From CBDDKS01 sp965230335 (GTDB taxonomy: Bacteria > Pseudomonadota > Gammaproteobacteria > Enterobacterales > Kangiellaceae): a stretch of 64,000 nt of DNA. The stretch's first letter is position 1, and every line of letters starts with the position of its first letter. Shown here in pieces: positions 26,106 to 35,892 of the stretch. Location of the stretch: the NCBI GenBank assembly GCA_965230335.1, contig CBDDKS010000006.1, forward strand, positions 1,674,001 through 1,738,000, read 5' to 3'. Made by a program: the position numbers and the translations under genes. Below the pieces are notes generated by a model, which did not search any database, was not told the DNA's origin, and was given only the letters and a program-made list of their open reading frames with translations.

Positions 26106-27302
26106 ATGAGCGCTATTAAAATTTTACATGTCCTCGATCATTCCATTCCTTTACATAGTGGTTATACTTTTCGGACACGTTCGATTCTTAATCATCAACG
26201 ATTATTAGGTTATCAAACAGCACATGTTACAGGATCAAAGCACACACCCTATGAGTCTCCTCAAGAGACGGTCGATGACTTAATCTTTTATCGAACACAA
26301 GAAGGTGCATTATCCCGATTTCCAGTGATTAATCAGTATGATGTTGTCAGAACCTTAACGCGAAGAATAAAAGAAGTCATCAAGATTGAAAAGCCAGATA
26401 TTATTCATGCACATTCACCCGCATTAAATGGATTGGCTGCATTACAGGCAGCAAAGCACTTTAATTTACCGGTCGTTTATGAAGTCAGAGCTTTTTGGGA
26501 AGATGCCGCTGTTGATCATGGAACAACAAAAGAAGACAGTTTAAGATATAATTTAACGCGCTATTTAGAAACACGTGTTATGGAAAAAGCACAAGCAATT
26601 ACCTGCATATGTCATGGGCTGAAAACAGATATTATTGAACGGGGATTTAATAAAAATAAAATTACCATTATTCCTAATGCGGTCAATATAGAGCAGTTTG
26701 AATTTGATAGACCTAAAGACACGATACTTATGCAGGAATTAGGATTAAATGATGAAGTAGTTATTGGATTTATTGGATCTTTTTACGCTTATGAAGGTAT
26801 TGATCTATTGATAAAAGCCATTAAGAAAGTCAACTCCAATATTAAATTGTTGCTTGTTGGTGGTGGCAATGAAGCTGAACATTTCCAACAATTGATTTCT
26901 GAATTATCATTAAACGATAAAGTGATCATGACAGGACGTGTGCCACATTCAGAAGTGTCCCGTTATTACGATATTCTTGATATTTTAATTTATCCTCGTA
27001 AACCTATGCGACTCACCGAGTTAGTTACACCGTTAAAACCACTGGAATCTATGGCAAAGGGACGTCTGGTTATTGCATCCGATGTTGGTGGACATAGAGA
27101 ACTCATCCAACATGATAAAACAGGTTTTATGTTTCCTGCCAACGATATTGATGCTTTGGCAGAAACCATTGACCGAGTGATTCAACAAAAAGAGACTTGG
27201 TCAACCATAAAGAAAACAGCTCGTGATTACGTTGAACATGAGCGTAATTGGAAAAAATCAGTTGAACATTATGTTTCTGTCTATGAAGGTTTGTTGAACT
27301 AG
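26106..27302 (+). CDS. XrtA-system glycosyltransferase (TIGR04063 type)
   Basis: 398 residues, GT4 family. ILHVLDHSIPLHSGYTFRTRSIL at the N-terminus is typical of the stp3 subgroup. The donor-binding half has IGFIGSFYAYEGIDLLIKA and VTPLKPLESMAKGRLVIASDVGGHREL. The usual EGFG is replaced by the TELVTPLKPLE form seen in this subgroup. It is the last gene of the EPS operon, 47 bases after the previous one, and is convergent with trkH. Confidence 0.9.
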   Translation: MSAIKILHVLDHSIPLHSGYTFRTRSILNHQRLLGYQTAHVTGSKHTPYESPQETVDDLIFYRTQEGALSRFPVINQYDVVRTLTRRIKEVIKIEKPDIIHAHSPALNGLAALQAAKHFNLPVVYEVRAFWEDAAVDHGTTKEDSLRYNLTRYLETRVMEKAQAITCICHGLKTDIIERGFNKNKITIIPNAVNIEQFEFDRPKDTILMQELGLNDEVVIGFIGSFYAYEGIDLLIKAIKKVNSNIKLLLVGGGNEAEHFQQLISELSLNDKVIMTGRVPHSEVSRYYDILDILIYPRKPMRLTELVTPLKPLESMAKGRLVIASDVGGHRELIQHDKTGFMFPANDIDALAETIDRVIQQKETWSTIKKTARDYVEHERNWKKSVEHYVSVYEGLLN

Positions 27303-27319
27303 GTTGAATGGATAATTTA

Positions 27320-28768
27320 TTAACGACGCCAAAAGTTAGGTGTTAATAACACTAATAAAGTAAAAATTTCAAGTCGACCAAATAACATGGCAATACACAG
27401 TGTCCACTTAGCTGTGTCATTGATATCGGTGTAATTATCTGCGACATCACCAAGGCCAGGTCCTAAGTTATTCATACAGGCTGCAACGGCAGAAAAAGCC
27501 GTGACTTGATCGAGTCCACTGGCGACAAGAATCAGTAGCATAACAACAAACAATGCCATGTAAGCTGAGAAAAATCCCCAAACGGCATTAATTACTTTTT
27601 CTGGTAATACTTGATGATCAAGTTTGATACTCATAACGGCATTGGGATGAATCAATTTTTGAATTTCACGGAATCCTTGTTTAAGCAACAATAAAAAACG
27701 AATAACTTTAATGCCACCACCCGTTGAGCCGGCACATCCTCCTACAAAGGAAAATAAAATTAATAACAGTGGCAGCATGTTAGGCCAGCTTGTAAAGTCG
27801 TTGGAAACAAATCCTGATGTGGTGCCAATAGAAACCACATGAAACAATGCTTTAAAAAATGATTCGGTAAAACCAAATACCTGGTGACTAAGCAATACCG
27901 CAAAACAAATACAGGTAATCACAATAATAAAACTTAAATAAGCTCGGAATTCTGGATCGGAAAAATAAGGCTTGATACTGATTTGTCGGTAAGCAACAAA
28001 GTGTAACGAGAAATTAATACCAGCAAGAATCATAAATAAGGTGCAAACTAATTCAATATTGCGGTTATCGTAATAGCCAATACTCAGGTCGTGCGTTGAA
28101 AAGCCACCAATGGCAATGGTCGAAAAGCTATGGGCAATGGCGTCAAAGGGTGCCATACCAGCCATGCCGTAACTGAGCGCACATAATATGGTTAAACCCA
28201 AATAAATAAACCATAAGGCTTTGGCGGTACCTGCAATACGTGGTGTGAGTTTGGAGTCTTTGACCGGGCCGGGTGTTTCAGCACGGTACAGTTGCATGCC
28301 ACCAATACCTAACATGGGCAAAATGGCGACGGCGAGTACGATAATTCCCATCCCACCGAGCCATTGTAATTGTTGGCGATAATATAAAATGGATTTTGGA
28401 AGATAATCGAGATCCCGTATCACCGTTGCTCCGGTTGTTGTTAGTCCGGAAAAGGACTCAAACATGGCATCGGTTAATGTCATGTCGGGTGTTTTTGCCA
28501 GATAAAAAGGTAAGGCACCAAACGCACTGAGTACCGTCCAGAACATGACAACAACCAAAAAACCATCACGAATTTTTAATTCAGCATTGAGATCTTTTCT
28601 TGGAAAATACAGAATAAATCCGGTAATAAAACTACAGACTAAAGCAATAAAAAAAGGACTTCCGGTTTTGTCGGCATAATAAAGCGATACAAACAAAGGA
28701 GGTAGCATGGTGAGGCTGAACAGCATCAACAAGATGGCAACAATACGAATGACGACTTGAAATTGCAT
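27320..28768 (-). CDS. trkH: Trk system potassium uptake protein TrkH
   Basis: An inner-membrane potassium channel subunit of 482 residues with four membrane-pore-membrane repeats. Pore loops are recognisable as GLTTTGATV (first), FSTIAIGGFSTHD (second), GTTSGFVSND (third) and MNNLGPGLGDV (fourth), each with the filter glycine. It is downstream of trkA, 3 bases apart, so the two are co-transcribed. TrkA gates it in response to nucleotides. Convergent with the EPS operon across 17 bases. Confidence 0.95.
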   Translation of the reverse strand: MQFQVVIRIVAILLMLFSLTMLPPLFVSLYYADKTGSPFFIALVCSFITGFILYFPRKDLNAELKIRDGFLVVVMFWTVLSAFGALPFYLAKTPDMTLTDAMFESFSGLTTTGATVIRDLDYLPKSILYYRQQLQWLGGMGIIVLAVAILPMLGIGGMQLYRAETPGPVKDSKLTPRIAGTAKALWFIYLGLTILCALSYGMAGMAPFDAIAHSFSTIAIGGFSTHDLSIGYYDNRNIELVCTLFMILAGINFSLHFVAYRQISIKPYFSDPEFRAYLSFIIVITCICFAVLLSHQVFGFTESFFKALFHVVSIGTTSGFVSNDFTSWPNMLPLLLILFSFVGGCAGSTGGGIKVIRFLLLLKQGFREIQKLIHPNAVMSIKLDHQVLPEKVINAVWGFFSAYMALFVVMLLILVASGLDQVTAFSAVAACMNNLGPGLGDVADNYTDINDTAKWTLCIAMLFGRLEIFTLLVLLTPNFWRR

Positions 28769-28771
28769 GCT

Positions 28772-30145
28772 TTATAAAAAGGAAAGCTCGACCTGGAACA
28801 ATTGTTCTACTTGTGGAATATAGTGTTTATCAACCAAAAATAAAATAATGTGATCATCAGATTGAATCACAATATTGTCATGGGCAATCAAAACCTGTTC
28901 ATTACGTACAATCGCCCCAATAGTTGTGCCGGGCGGTAATGTAATTTCACCAATGGCTCTACCAACTACCTGGGAGGTTTGTTCGTCACCATGGGCGATG
29001 GCTTCCAGAGCTTCAGCTGCACCACGTCGCAATGAGTGAACATTGGCCACATCACCTCGGCGGATGTGTGTCAGTAGACTGCCTATTGTTGCCTGTTGTG
29101 GAGAGATGGCAATATCAATTTGGTTACCCTGCATTAGGTCGACATAGATACTTCGGTTGATCAATGCCATAGTTTTACGTGCACCCAGTCGTTTGGCCAA
29201 AATAGACGACATAATATTGACTTCATCATTATTGGTGACGGCAACGAAAACATCAATGTTTTCAATATTTTCGTCATGCAGCATTTCCTGATTGGATGCA
29301 TCGCCATGTAAGACAATGGTATGTGACAAATCGTGAGAAATCGTTAATGCCCTTTGAGAATTACTTTCAATAAGTTTGACTTTATAGGTATTTTCCAGTG
29401 CCAGAGCCAGGCCAAATCCGATGTTTCCGCCTCCTGCAATCATGACACGTTCATAAGGTTTTTCAAGTTTTTGCAGTTCACCCATAACCGATCGTATATG
29501 TTTTTTGGCCGCAAGAAAAAATACCTCATCATCGGCTTCAATCAGTGTGCTGCCTCTGGGCATAATCGGTTTGCCATTACGAAAAATAGCAGCAACACGA
29601 GTATCGATATTGGGCATATGATCGCGCAAGGCCGATAAGGCATTACCCACTAATAAACCACCATAATAGGCTCGGACGGCAACTAATCGGACTAAACCTC
29701 CAGCAAAATCAACAACTTGCAAAGCACCTGGATTATCGATTAAACGTGCAATAGATTGTACAACTAAGTGTTCCGGGCTAATAACAACATCAACCGGTAT
29801 GGCATCTGTTTGAAACAGGTCTTGATGATCCAGATAACTTTTTGCTCGCACACGGGCAATCTTGGTGGGTGTATGGAATAAAGAAAAAGCAACCTGGCAA
29901 GCGGTCATATTGACTTCATCACTATTGGTGACAGCAATTAACATATCGGCATCTTCGGCGCCGGCCTGTTTTAAAATATGAGGATAGGAACCGCAACCGA
30001 CGATGGTCCTGAGATCAAGGTGGTCTTGTAGTTCTCTTAAACGCTTGGGATTGGTGTCGATCAATGTAATTTCATTGTCTTCACCAGTCAGGTTAATGGC
30101 TAGTGTACCGCCGACTTGACCAGCACCCAGGATAATTATTTTCAT
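28772..30145 (-). CDS. trkA: Trk system potassium regulator TrkA
   Basis: A cytoplasmic peripheral protein of 457 residues with two RCK units. Each has a Rossmann NAD-binding motif, IILGAGQVGGTLA at the start and MIAGGGNIGFGLA near residue 235. Each is followed by a TrkA_C domain (about 145-220 and 370-455). It forms the gating ring for TrkH and senses NAD(H)/ATP. First gene of the trkA-trkH pair. A hairpin repeat lies 80 bases upstream. Confidence 0.95.
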   Translation of the reverse strand: MKIIILGAGQVGGTLAINLTGEDNEITLIDTNPKRLRELQDHLDLRTIVGCGSYPHILKQAGAEDADMLIAVTNSDEVNMTACQVAFSLFHTPTKIARVRAKSYLDHQDLFQTDAIPVDVVISPEHLVVQSIARLIDNPGALQVVDFAGGLVRLVAVRAYYGGLLVGNALSALRDHMPNIDTRVAAIFRNGKPIMPRGSTLIEADDEVFFLAAKKHIRSVMGELQKLEKPYERVMIAGGGNIGFGLALALENTYKVKLIESNSQRALTISHDLSHTIVLHGDASNQEMLHDENIENIDVFVAVTNNDEVNIMSSILAKRLGARKTMALINRSIYVDLMQGNQIDIAISPQQATIGSLLTHIRRGDVANVHSLRRGAAEALEAIAHGDEQTSQVVGRAIGEITLPPGTTIGAIVRNEQVLIAHDNIVIQSDDHIILFLVDKHYIPQVEQLFQVELSFL

Positions 30146-30224
30146 GGTAAAAAGTACGGTGCTCTTTTAACTGGAAGCCTCTACCAGTGCATTTTCAAAT
30201 AGATCGGATAGAAGTGGTATGTTC

Positions 30225-30262
30225 TAGAGCCTGTTTAACCTATAAAAGATAAACAGGCTCTA
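30225..30262. repeat. 13-bp perfect inverted repeat (hairpin), related to the one at 3312
   Basis: TAGAGCCTGTTTA (30225-30237) pairs exactly with TAAACAGGCTCTA (30250-30262) over 12 bases. The right half with its flank, TAAAAGATAAACAGGCTCT, matches the right arm of the 3312-3373 hairpin at 16 of 19 positions. It lies between trkA and the downstream end of the autotransporter-type gene. It may act as that gene's terminator, but the shared sequence suggests a dispersed repeat family. Confidence 0.7.
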
Positions 30263-30291
30263 ACTTGAGTATAAGATAATTTTGGTTGTTC

Positions 30292-31530
30292 TTATAGTTC
30301 TTTTTGAAAACCTAATGTCAGAATATCATGGCTATAAAACTTGTGTTGCAACACGCTTTGTACGTCCAGAAAGAGTTGGAATCCATGACGTAAAACCATA
30401 CTCATGCCCGTATTTAAGCGAATAAAATGCCGATCACCAGCTTCTACATCAAACTGAAATACTTCTGCTTCGGTATCACCAATAAAACTGAAGTTGATTA
30501 AACGGGTATTGTCTTTAATCTCGTATTGGCTGGTCAGGTTTAAATGAGGTGTTATGACACCAATAGGAGAAGAGATGGTTTTACTGATCAAGAAACCAAA
30601 ACCTGCTTGTAAAGAGTTTCTTTCATCTCTACGAAAAGCGAGTTCTAATCCTGAATTGCCCTGTTCGTTATAGGCATCATAATCAATTCTTGACCAGGCA
30701 ATATTCCAGTGTGTTGCCAACAAAAAAGAATGGCTTTGCCATTGGTATTGACCAAGAAACTGAAAGCCAGTGTGCTCAAAGTCATAATCACTTTCTGGTG
30801 TTGCACTGACATCAATGGGAAAATTAGTGTTTCTTTCCAGAAAACGGGTACTGCGTCTTTGATCTTGTTCTGAACGGTTACTGGAAAGAGAGATATCAAA
30901 TGTGAGGTGATCGCTGTATATAAAAGATGCAAATAAGTTAATGCCTTGATTATCGACTGTGAAATCACCCCCCTGATTTAAGTCACCGTCTTGTTGATCA
31001 ATATTAAGAGCAATGCCCAAAACAGTTTTTCTATTGATAGCATAAGTGGTACCAACGAGTAAACGTTGAATATCGACATCAAATCCTGGGGTGATTTGGG
31101 TTGTTTTTCGCTTCAGTGATTCACCTTGAGCACTGACAAAAATACCCCAACGTGCCTGAATGGTTTTAAAGTGATGAACATCCTGGTTTTCTTGTTCATT
31201 ATTTTGTGTTGCATCAAAAGCGTTAAAAGTTTGATTGGATGATCCAAAGCTGCCACCCGTGTTTTCAAAGATTCTTGAGGGAGGGGGTGAAGAGCCATCT
31301 CCAAGAGGGAGTTGGACAAAACGGCGTGTACAGATAGTTTCTAAACCACCTTCAAGACGGGTGATGGCATCATCGCCTTGTAGGAGCTGAGCACAAGGTC
31401 CACTATTACGATCACCTTGCAAGAGAGTAGTGATTCTATCATTCAATGAGATTGCATGACTTATCATAGGTAAGAATAAGGCGATACTACAAGTAAGATA
31501 AGGTATTCTTTTCATTGAACTTAGGATCAT
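30292..31530 (-). CDS. Autotransporter-type outer membrane beta-barrel protein
   Basis: 412 residues. The signal peptide is IPYLTCSIALFLPMISHA; Met6 (31515) is an alternative start. A short N-terminal region of about 110 residues contains two similar LLQGD segments (TTLLQGDRNSGPC, AQLLQGDDAI), cysteines and a low-complexity linker (SSPPPSR, NNEQENQD). The C-terminal part, about 270 residues, has amphipathic strands of an autotransporter barrel, ending LTLGFQKEL rather than in the usual terminal aromatic. The passenger is too short for an enzyme or adhesin of known type. It is divergent from the pst operon. Function unknown. Confidence 0.7.
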   Translation of the reverse strand: MILSSMKRIPYLTCSIALFLPMISHAISLNDRITTLLQGDRNSGPCAQLLQGDDAITRLEGGLETICTRRFVQLPLGDGSSPPPSRIFENTGGSFGSSNQTFNAFDATQNNEQENQDVHHFKTIQARWGIFVSAQGESLKRKTTQITPGFDVDIQRLLVGTTYAINRKTVLGIALNIDQQDGDLNQGGDFTVDNQGINLFASFIYSDHLTFDISLSSNRSEQDQRRSTRFLERNTNFPIDVSATPESDYDFEHTGFQFLGQYQWQSHSFLLATHWNIAWSRIDYDAYNEQGNSGLELAFRRDERNSLQAGFGFLISKTISSPIGVITPHLNLTSQYEIKDNTRLINFSFIGDTEAEVFQFDVEAGDRHFIRLNTGMSMVLRHGFQLFLDVQSVLQHKFYSHDILTLGFQKEL

Positions 31531-31613
31531 GGAATAATCAAGCTGCTTATGTTAGGGGAAGAAGGTGTTAAGGTAAAGGACAAGAGATAAATTAAATGAA
31601 AGAAGAGAGTCAG

Positions 31614-31632
31614 TATCCAGAACTTAGGTTTA
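31614..31632. repeat. Possible degenerate copy of a TTATCC..GAACTCAGGTTTA motif
   Basis: TATCCAGAACTTAGGTTTA resembles a segment at 3263-3282 (16 of 20 positions with one more 5' base) and less closely the leuA-flanking repeats. The similarity is by eye only and could be chance. Confidence 0.25.
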
Positions 31633-31722
31633 AGTATGATGACTTGGATGAAATAATGAGGGGGTAGCAAACCTCAAGAAAATCTATTTGTAAAAGATTG
31701 GTTAGGCTTTCTGGGTACTTTT

Positions 31723-31752
31723 ATGTCACTTTCGACATAAAAATGTCATAAT
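31723..31752 (+). promoter_or_regulatory. Pho box and promoter of the pstC operon
   Basis: Half-sites TCGACAT (31732-31738) and ATGTCAT (31743-31749) are spaced by AAAA, giving the 7+4+7 layout of a PhoB site. A further ATGTCAC lies at 31723-31729. A -10-like CATAAT follows at 31747-31752. PhoB binding in place of a -35 is the known arrangement at phosphate-starvation promoters. Confidence 0.75.
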
Positions 31753-31797
31753 GTGTGCCTACAATGGCATCGCTTTATTTCATTTTGAGCAAATTAT

Positions 31798-34182
31798 ATG
31801 ACCGACGACGCCACCTACTCAGGTTCTGATTCCCAATCTGCCGATTCTGAACAATCAGCAGAAATGGATGGTGTGCATTCACTACAAGATTCTATGAAAG
31901 ATAATGAGCCACCCCAACAGACAGATTCAGTTCGGCATACTGTCAGAGCTTTATTAGATAAACAAGATGCCAGCGGCAGACATGTTCGCCGAAAATGGAA
32001 AGACGTTGTTTCCAGATACGGGATAGGTTTTGGCGGTGTTGCCGTTATTATCGCCGTAGTGATGATATTTTTCTATTTATTTTATGTGGTCTTTCCTATT
32101 TTCAGCAGTGCGCATATGCAGCAAAAGGCCCAGTTTGATTATCCGGTGAACTCAACAAAATTATGGGGGTTAGAGGAATACGGAGAGATTGCATTTAACA
32201 TGGATCAAAGTGGACAAATACTGTTTTTTGATAGCACCAACGGTGCACCAGTTAAGCAGATTTCCCTTGAACTACCTCCAGGGGCTCAAGTAACTCAGAC
32301 GGTATATGCTGATCAGGAAGATTATTTGGTGGCAGCAGGTTTAACGAATGGTCAGGTGCTTTTGTTTAAATTGGATTTTAAATTGTCTTATGAGAATGAC
32401 AAACGTAACATTACGCCTCATGTCAATTATCCTTTCGGTACAGAGACATTGGATGTTGGTCAGGAACCCATTTTTCAGCTTTCGGCAACCAAACAGGAAG
32501 ACTTTTTTAGTCTGGTGACTGCTAGTCGCACTGGAGACTTAACGTTAATACGATATGAATTATCTGAATCATTTGTTGATGATGGTTTAACTCTGGAAGA
32601 AATACACCGCGAAGTCAGAGCCAGTCAGCAGGTTGCTGATTTCTTATTGCATAGTCCCGATGGTTATTGGGTCTATGTCATTAGTCGTGACGGTACAGGG
32701 AAAAGTTATCAATTTTTGGATGACAAATTGGTGACGAATGAGTCTTCTTTATCATTTACAACGAATAACAGCAAAATCAGAGATGCTGTATTTTTGTTAG
32801 GTGGTATTTCATTACTCATTGCTGATGAGAGTGGTCGTATTGGACAATGGTTACCCGTTAGAAATGAAAGTAATCAATATAAATTAGTGAATGTCCGTTC
32901 ATTTGAATTTAACGATTCACCGATTATCAGTTTAACAACGGAGTGGAAGCGAAAGGGATTTGCAGCCTTGAATGAAAATAATGAAATTGCATTGTTTTTT
33001 TCCACATCGCATAGAAAAGTTTATTCTGAGAAGTTAGATACGACGTTACATTCATCAGCTTCCGTTCGATTTAATTCTCGTTCAAATAAACTGATGATTT
33101 TGAATAAGAATGATGTGAGTCAATGGGATATTGACAATGAACATCCGGATTTATCCTGGTCAGCTTTATGGAGCAAAGTGTGGTACGAAAACTATCCTGA
33201 ACCTCAATATATCTGGCAGTCTTCTGCATCCAACAATGATTTCGAAGCCAAGTTTTCATTAATGCCATTAAGTTTTGGAACATTAAAAGCGGCATTTTAT
33301 GCCATGTTGTTTGCTATGCCATTGGCCATTTGTGGCGCTATCTTTACAGCCTATTTTATGGCGTCCTCCATGCGTCAGCTAGTAAAGCCTTCCATTGAAA
33401 TCATGGAAGCCTTACCTACGGTGATTCTTGGATTTTTAGCAGGCTTATGGTTGGCTCCCATGCTGGAACAGCATTTGCCCGGTATCTTTTTGTTATTAAT
33501 CACCATGCCTATAGGGATTATTTTATTTGGATTATTGTGGCACGTGATGCCTGGTGATTGGAAACATCGTATTCCCGCAGGTTGGCAGGCCGCTCTATTG
33601 ATACCTGTGATTATTCTTGTTGGTGCAGTCGCTATGATGCTGAGTTACCCCATTGAATTGGCATTTTTTAATGGCAATATGGGGCAGTGGTTATCGGATG
33701 AAGCAGGTATCGATTTCGATCAGCGTAATTCATTGGTTGTTGGGATAGCCATGGGTTTTGCTGTTATTCCAACTATTTTTTCTATTGCCGAAGATGCTAT
33801 TTTCAGTGTACCCAGACATTTAACCAATGGTTCTTTGGCATTGGGTGCCAGTCCCTGGCAAACGTTAGTGCGTGTTGTATTACCAACAGCCAGCCCAGGT
33901 ATTTTTTCTGGTGTCATGATAGGTATGGGTAGAGCCGTAGGTGAAACCATGATTGTATTAATGGCAACAGGTAATACACCGATTATGGATGCCAATATTT
34001 TTGAAGGTATGAGAACACTTTCTGCAAATATCGCTGTTGAAATGCCAGAATCAGAAGTTAACTCATCACACTATCGGATTTTATTCTTATCAGGTTTGGT
34101 TTTATTTATATTTACCTTTATGTTCAATACCATAGCTGAGTTGGTTCGACATCGTTTAAGGAAAAAGTATGGTTCACTGTAA
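31798..34182 (+). CDS. pstC: Phosphate ABC transporter permease PstC (long form)
   Basis: Inner-membrane permease of the high-affinity phosphate importer, 794 residues. The N-terminus (about 1-75) is charged and cytoplasmic, followed by a membrane segment (about 83-105). A large periplasmic region (about 110-480) has WD-repeat-like strands (GQILFFDSTNGAPVKQISL and similar). The six-segment permease core is C-terminal, with the EAA loop NGSLALGASPWQTLVRVVLP. The long extension is usual in gammaproteobacteria such as Vibrio and Pseudomonas. First gene of the pst operon, preceded by a Pho box. Confidence 0.93.
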   Translation: MTDDATYSGSDSQSADSEQSAEMDGVHSLQDSMKDNEPPQQTDSVRHTVRALLDKQDASGRHVRRKWKDVVSRYGIGFGGVAVIIAVVMIFFYLFYVVFPIFSSAHMQQKAQFDYPVNSTKLWGLEEYGEIAFNMDQSGQILFFDSTNGAPVKQISLELPPGAQVTQTVYADQEDYLVAAGLTNGQVLLFKLDFKLSYENDKRNITPHVNYPFGTETLDVGQEPIFQLSATKQEDFFSLVTASRTGDLTLIRYELSESFVDDGLTLEEIHREVRASQQVADFLLHSPDGYWVYVISRDGTGKSYQFLDDKLVTNESSLSFTTNNSKIRDAVFLLGGISLLIADESGRIGQWLPVRNESNQYKLVNVRSFEFNDSPIISLTTEWKRKGFAALNENNEIALFFSTSHRKVYSEKLDTTLHSSASVRFNSRSNKLMILNKNDVSQWDIDNEHPDLSWSALWSKVWYENYPEPQYIWQSSASNNDFEAKFSLMPLSFGTLKAAFYAMLFAMPLAICGAIFTAYFMASSMRQLVKPSIEIMEALPTVILGFLAGLWLAPMLEQHLPGIFLLLITMPIGIILFGLLWHVMPGDWKHRIPAGWQAALLIPVIILVGAVAMMLSYPIELAFFNGNMGQWLSDEAGIDFDQRNSLVVGIAMGFAVIPTIFSIAEDAIFSVPRHLTNGSLALGASPWQTLVRVVLPTASPGIFSGVMIGMGRAVGETMIVLMATGNTPIMDANIFEGMRTLSANIAVEMPESEVNSSHYRILFLSGLVLFIFTFMFNTIAELVRHRLRKKYGSL

Positions 34183-34210
34183 TGTTATTCAAGATGTATA
34201 GAGTTGAGTT

Positions 34211-35842
34211 ATGAGAGAAAAATTCTTTAAATCAGGCGAACATTGGGTATGGTTTAATGCGGGTGCCGTAGCCATTTCTTTGGTGATGGTTTTTGGTTTA
34301 CTGATTTTAATTGCTGTTAGAGGTTTAGGGCATTTCTGGCCGGCCAGTGTTCATCAATTTGAGTTACAAAATGAAGAGGGAGTACAACTTAAATATCTGG
34401 GTGAAATTTATGATGAACAATTGCCTAAAGGTGCTAAAACAGATCATGAAAAACAACTGTTAATTAAAAAAGGTAATCGCGAAGTTTATGGCTTGGATTT
34501 TAGCTGGATACCTGTCAAACAAATGACTCAGAAGTCATCTGTTATTCCCAAAGATGTTGTTGTGTTGGAACGTCGGGAGTGGGGCAATTTTTATGGCTTC
34601 TTAAAGCATATTACATTGGATGGTGTTGTTCAGAAAGGTGATGTTGAAACCAGTTATACACAATTAGTGAATTATATTGATGACATTAATTTAATTTATG
34701 ATGAAATTAAAGAATTGCAAGAAACGGACATAGGAAAAATTAATTATCAACTTGAGCAACTGCGTTTAGATCGAAGACGACTTGAATTAAAAAATAAAGT
34801 GACACCGGATAGCCTGGCAAAGTTAGACAAGCAAAAACAGCGGTTAGATGAAGAGTTTGCTGAATTAAGAGAAGCATTGAATCAGTTATATGCAAAAACC
34901 GAGAAAAAGTCAGTGATTGTTGAAACCATTGAAGGTAAAGAATTGACAATACCCATTGCTAATATAGTACGTAGTTATCGCCCGAATCAAATGAGTGTAT
35001 GGAGTAAAATTGGTTTTTATTTTGAAAAAATAGGCGAGTTTTTATTGGATGAACCCAGGGAAGCCAATACAGAAGGTGGTGTTTTTCCTGCCATATTTGG
35101 TACAGTGATGATGGTCTTATTGATGTCTGTCATTGTGACACCTTTTGGTGTGATTGCTGCTGTGTATTTACATGAATATGCCAAACAGGGTTTTCTGACA
35201 CGTTTAATTCGTATTGCGGTGAATAACCTGGCAGGTGTGCCTTCTATTGTTTATGGTGTTTTTGGATTGGGTTTCTTTGTTTATTTTATGGGTGGCAGTA
35301 TTGATGAACTCTTTTATCCGGAAGCACAACCTGCACCCACATTTGGTACGCCTGGTTTATTATGGGCCTCAATCACCCTGGCCTTGTTAACGTTACCGGT
35401 TGTTATCGTTTCTACAGAAGAAGGTTTGTCACGCATTCCACGGTCCTTGAGAGAAGGCAGCCTGGCTTTAGGTGCAACAAAAATAGAAACTTTATGGAAA
35501 ACCATTTTACCTATGTCGAGTCCTGCTATGATGACGGGTTTAATTTTAGCAATAGCCAGAGCTGCTGGTGAAGTGGCACCTTTGATGCTGGTTGGAGTTG
35601 TTAAATTAGCACCGACTTTGCCTTTGGATGGCAATGCACCTTTTTTACATCTAGAACGAAAATTTATGCATTTGGGCTTTCATATTTACGATGTTGGTTT
35701 CCAAAGTCCAAACGTTGAAGCAGCAAGACCTTTGGTATATGCGACAGCATTATTATTGATTTTAGTAATTGTGTTATTAAATATAACCGCAATAAAAATT
35801 CGAAATAATTTACGTGAAAAATATAAATCTCTTGAACATTAA
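34211..35842 (+). CDS. pstA: Phosphate ABC transporter permease PstA (long form)
   Basis: Second permease, 543 residues. One membrane segment lies near 15-40, then a periplasmic insert containing a coiled coil (about 165-225, LEQLRLDRRRLELKNK). Six membrane segments follow with the EAA loop REGSLALGATKIETLWKTILP. The extended N-terminal half (DUF3333-like) is normal in long-form PstA. It lies 28 bases after pstC and 50 before pstB. Confidence 0.93.
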   Translation: MREKFFKSGEHWVWFNAGAVAISLVMVFGLLILIAVRGLGHFWPASVHQFELQNEEGVQLKYLGEIYDEQLPKGAKTDHEKQLLIKKGNREVYGLDFSWIPVKQMTQKSSVIPKDVVVLERREWGNFYGFLKHITLDGVVQKGDVETSYTQLVNYIDDINLIYDEIKELQETDIGKINYQLEQLRLDRRRLELKNKVTPDSLAKLDKQKQRLDEEFAELREALNQLYAKTEKKSVIVETIEGKELTIPIANIVRSYRPNQMSVWSKIGFYFEKIGEFLLDEPREANTEGGVFPAIFGTVMMVLLMSVIVTPFGVIAAVYLHEYAKQGFLTRLIRIAVNNLAGVPSIVYGVFGLGFFVYFMGGSIDELFYPEAQPAPTFGTPGLLWASITLALLTLPVVIVSTEEGLSRIPRSLREGSLALGATKIETLWKTILPMSSPAMMTGLILAIARAAGEVAPLMLVGVVKLAPTLPLDGNAPFLHLERKFMHLGFHIYDVGFQSPNVEAARPLVYATALLLILVIVLLNITAIKIRNNLREKYKSLEH

Positions 35843-35892
35843 CAAGAGTAATTTTATATTTCAGCCGATTTAAGAGAACCAGGTATAATAGA

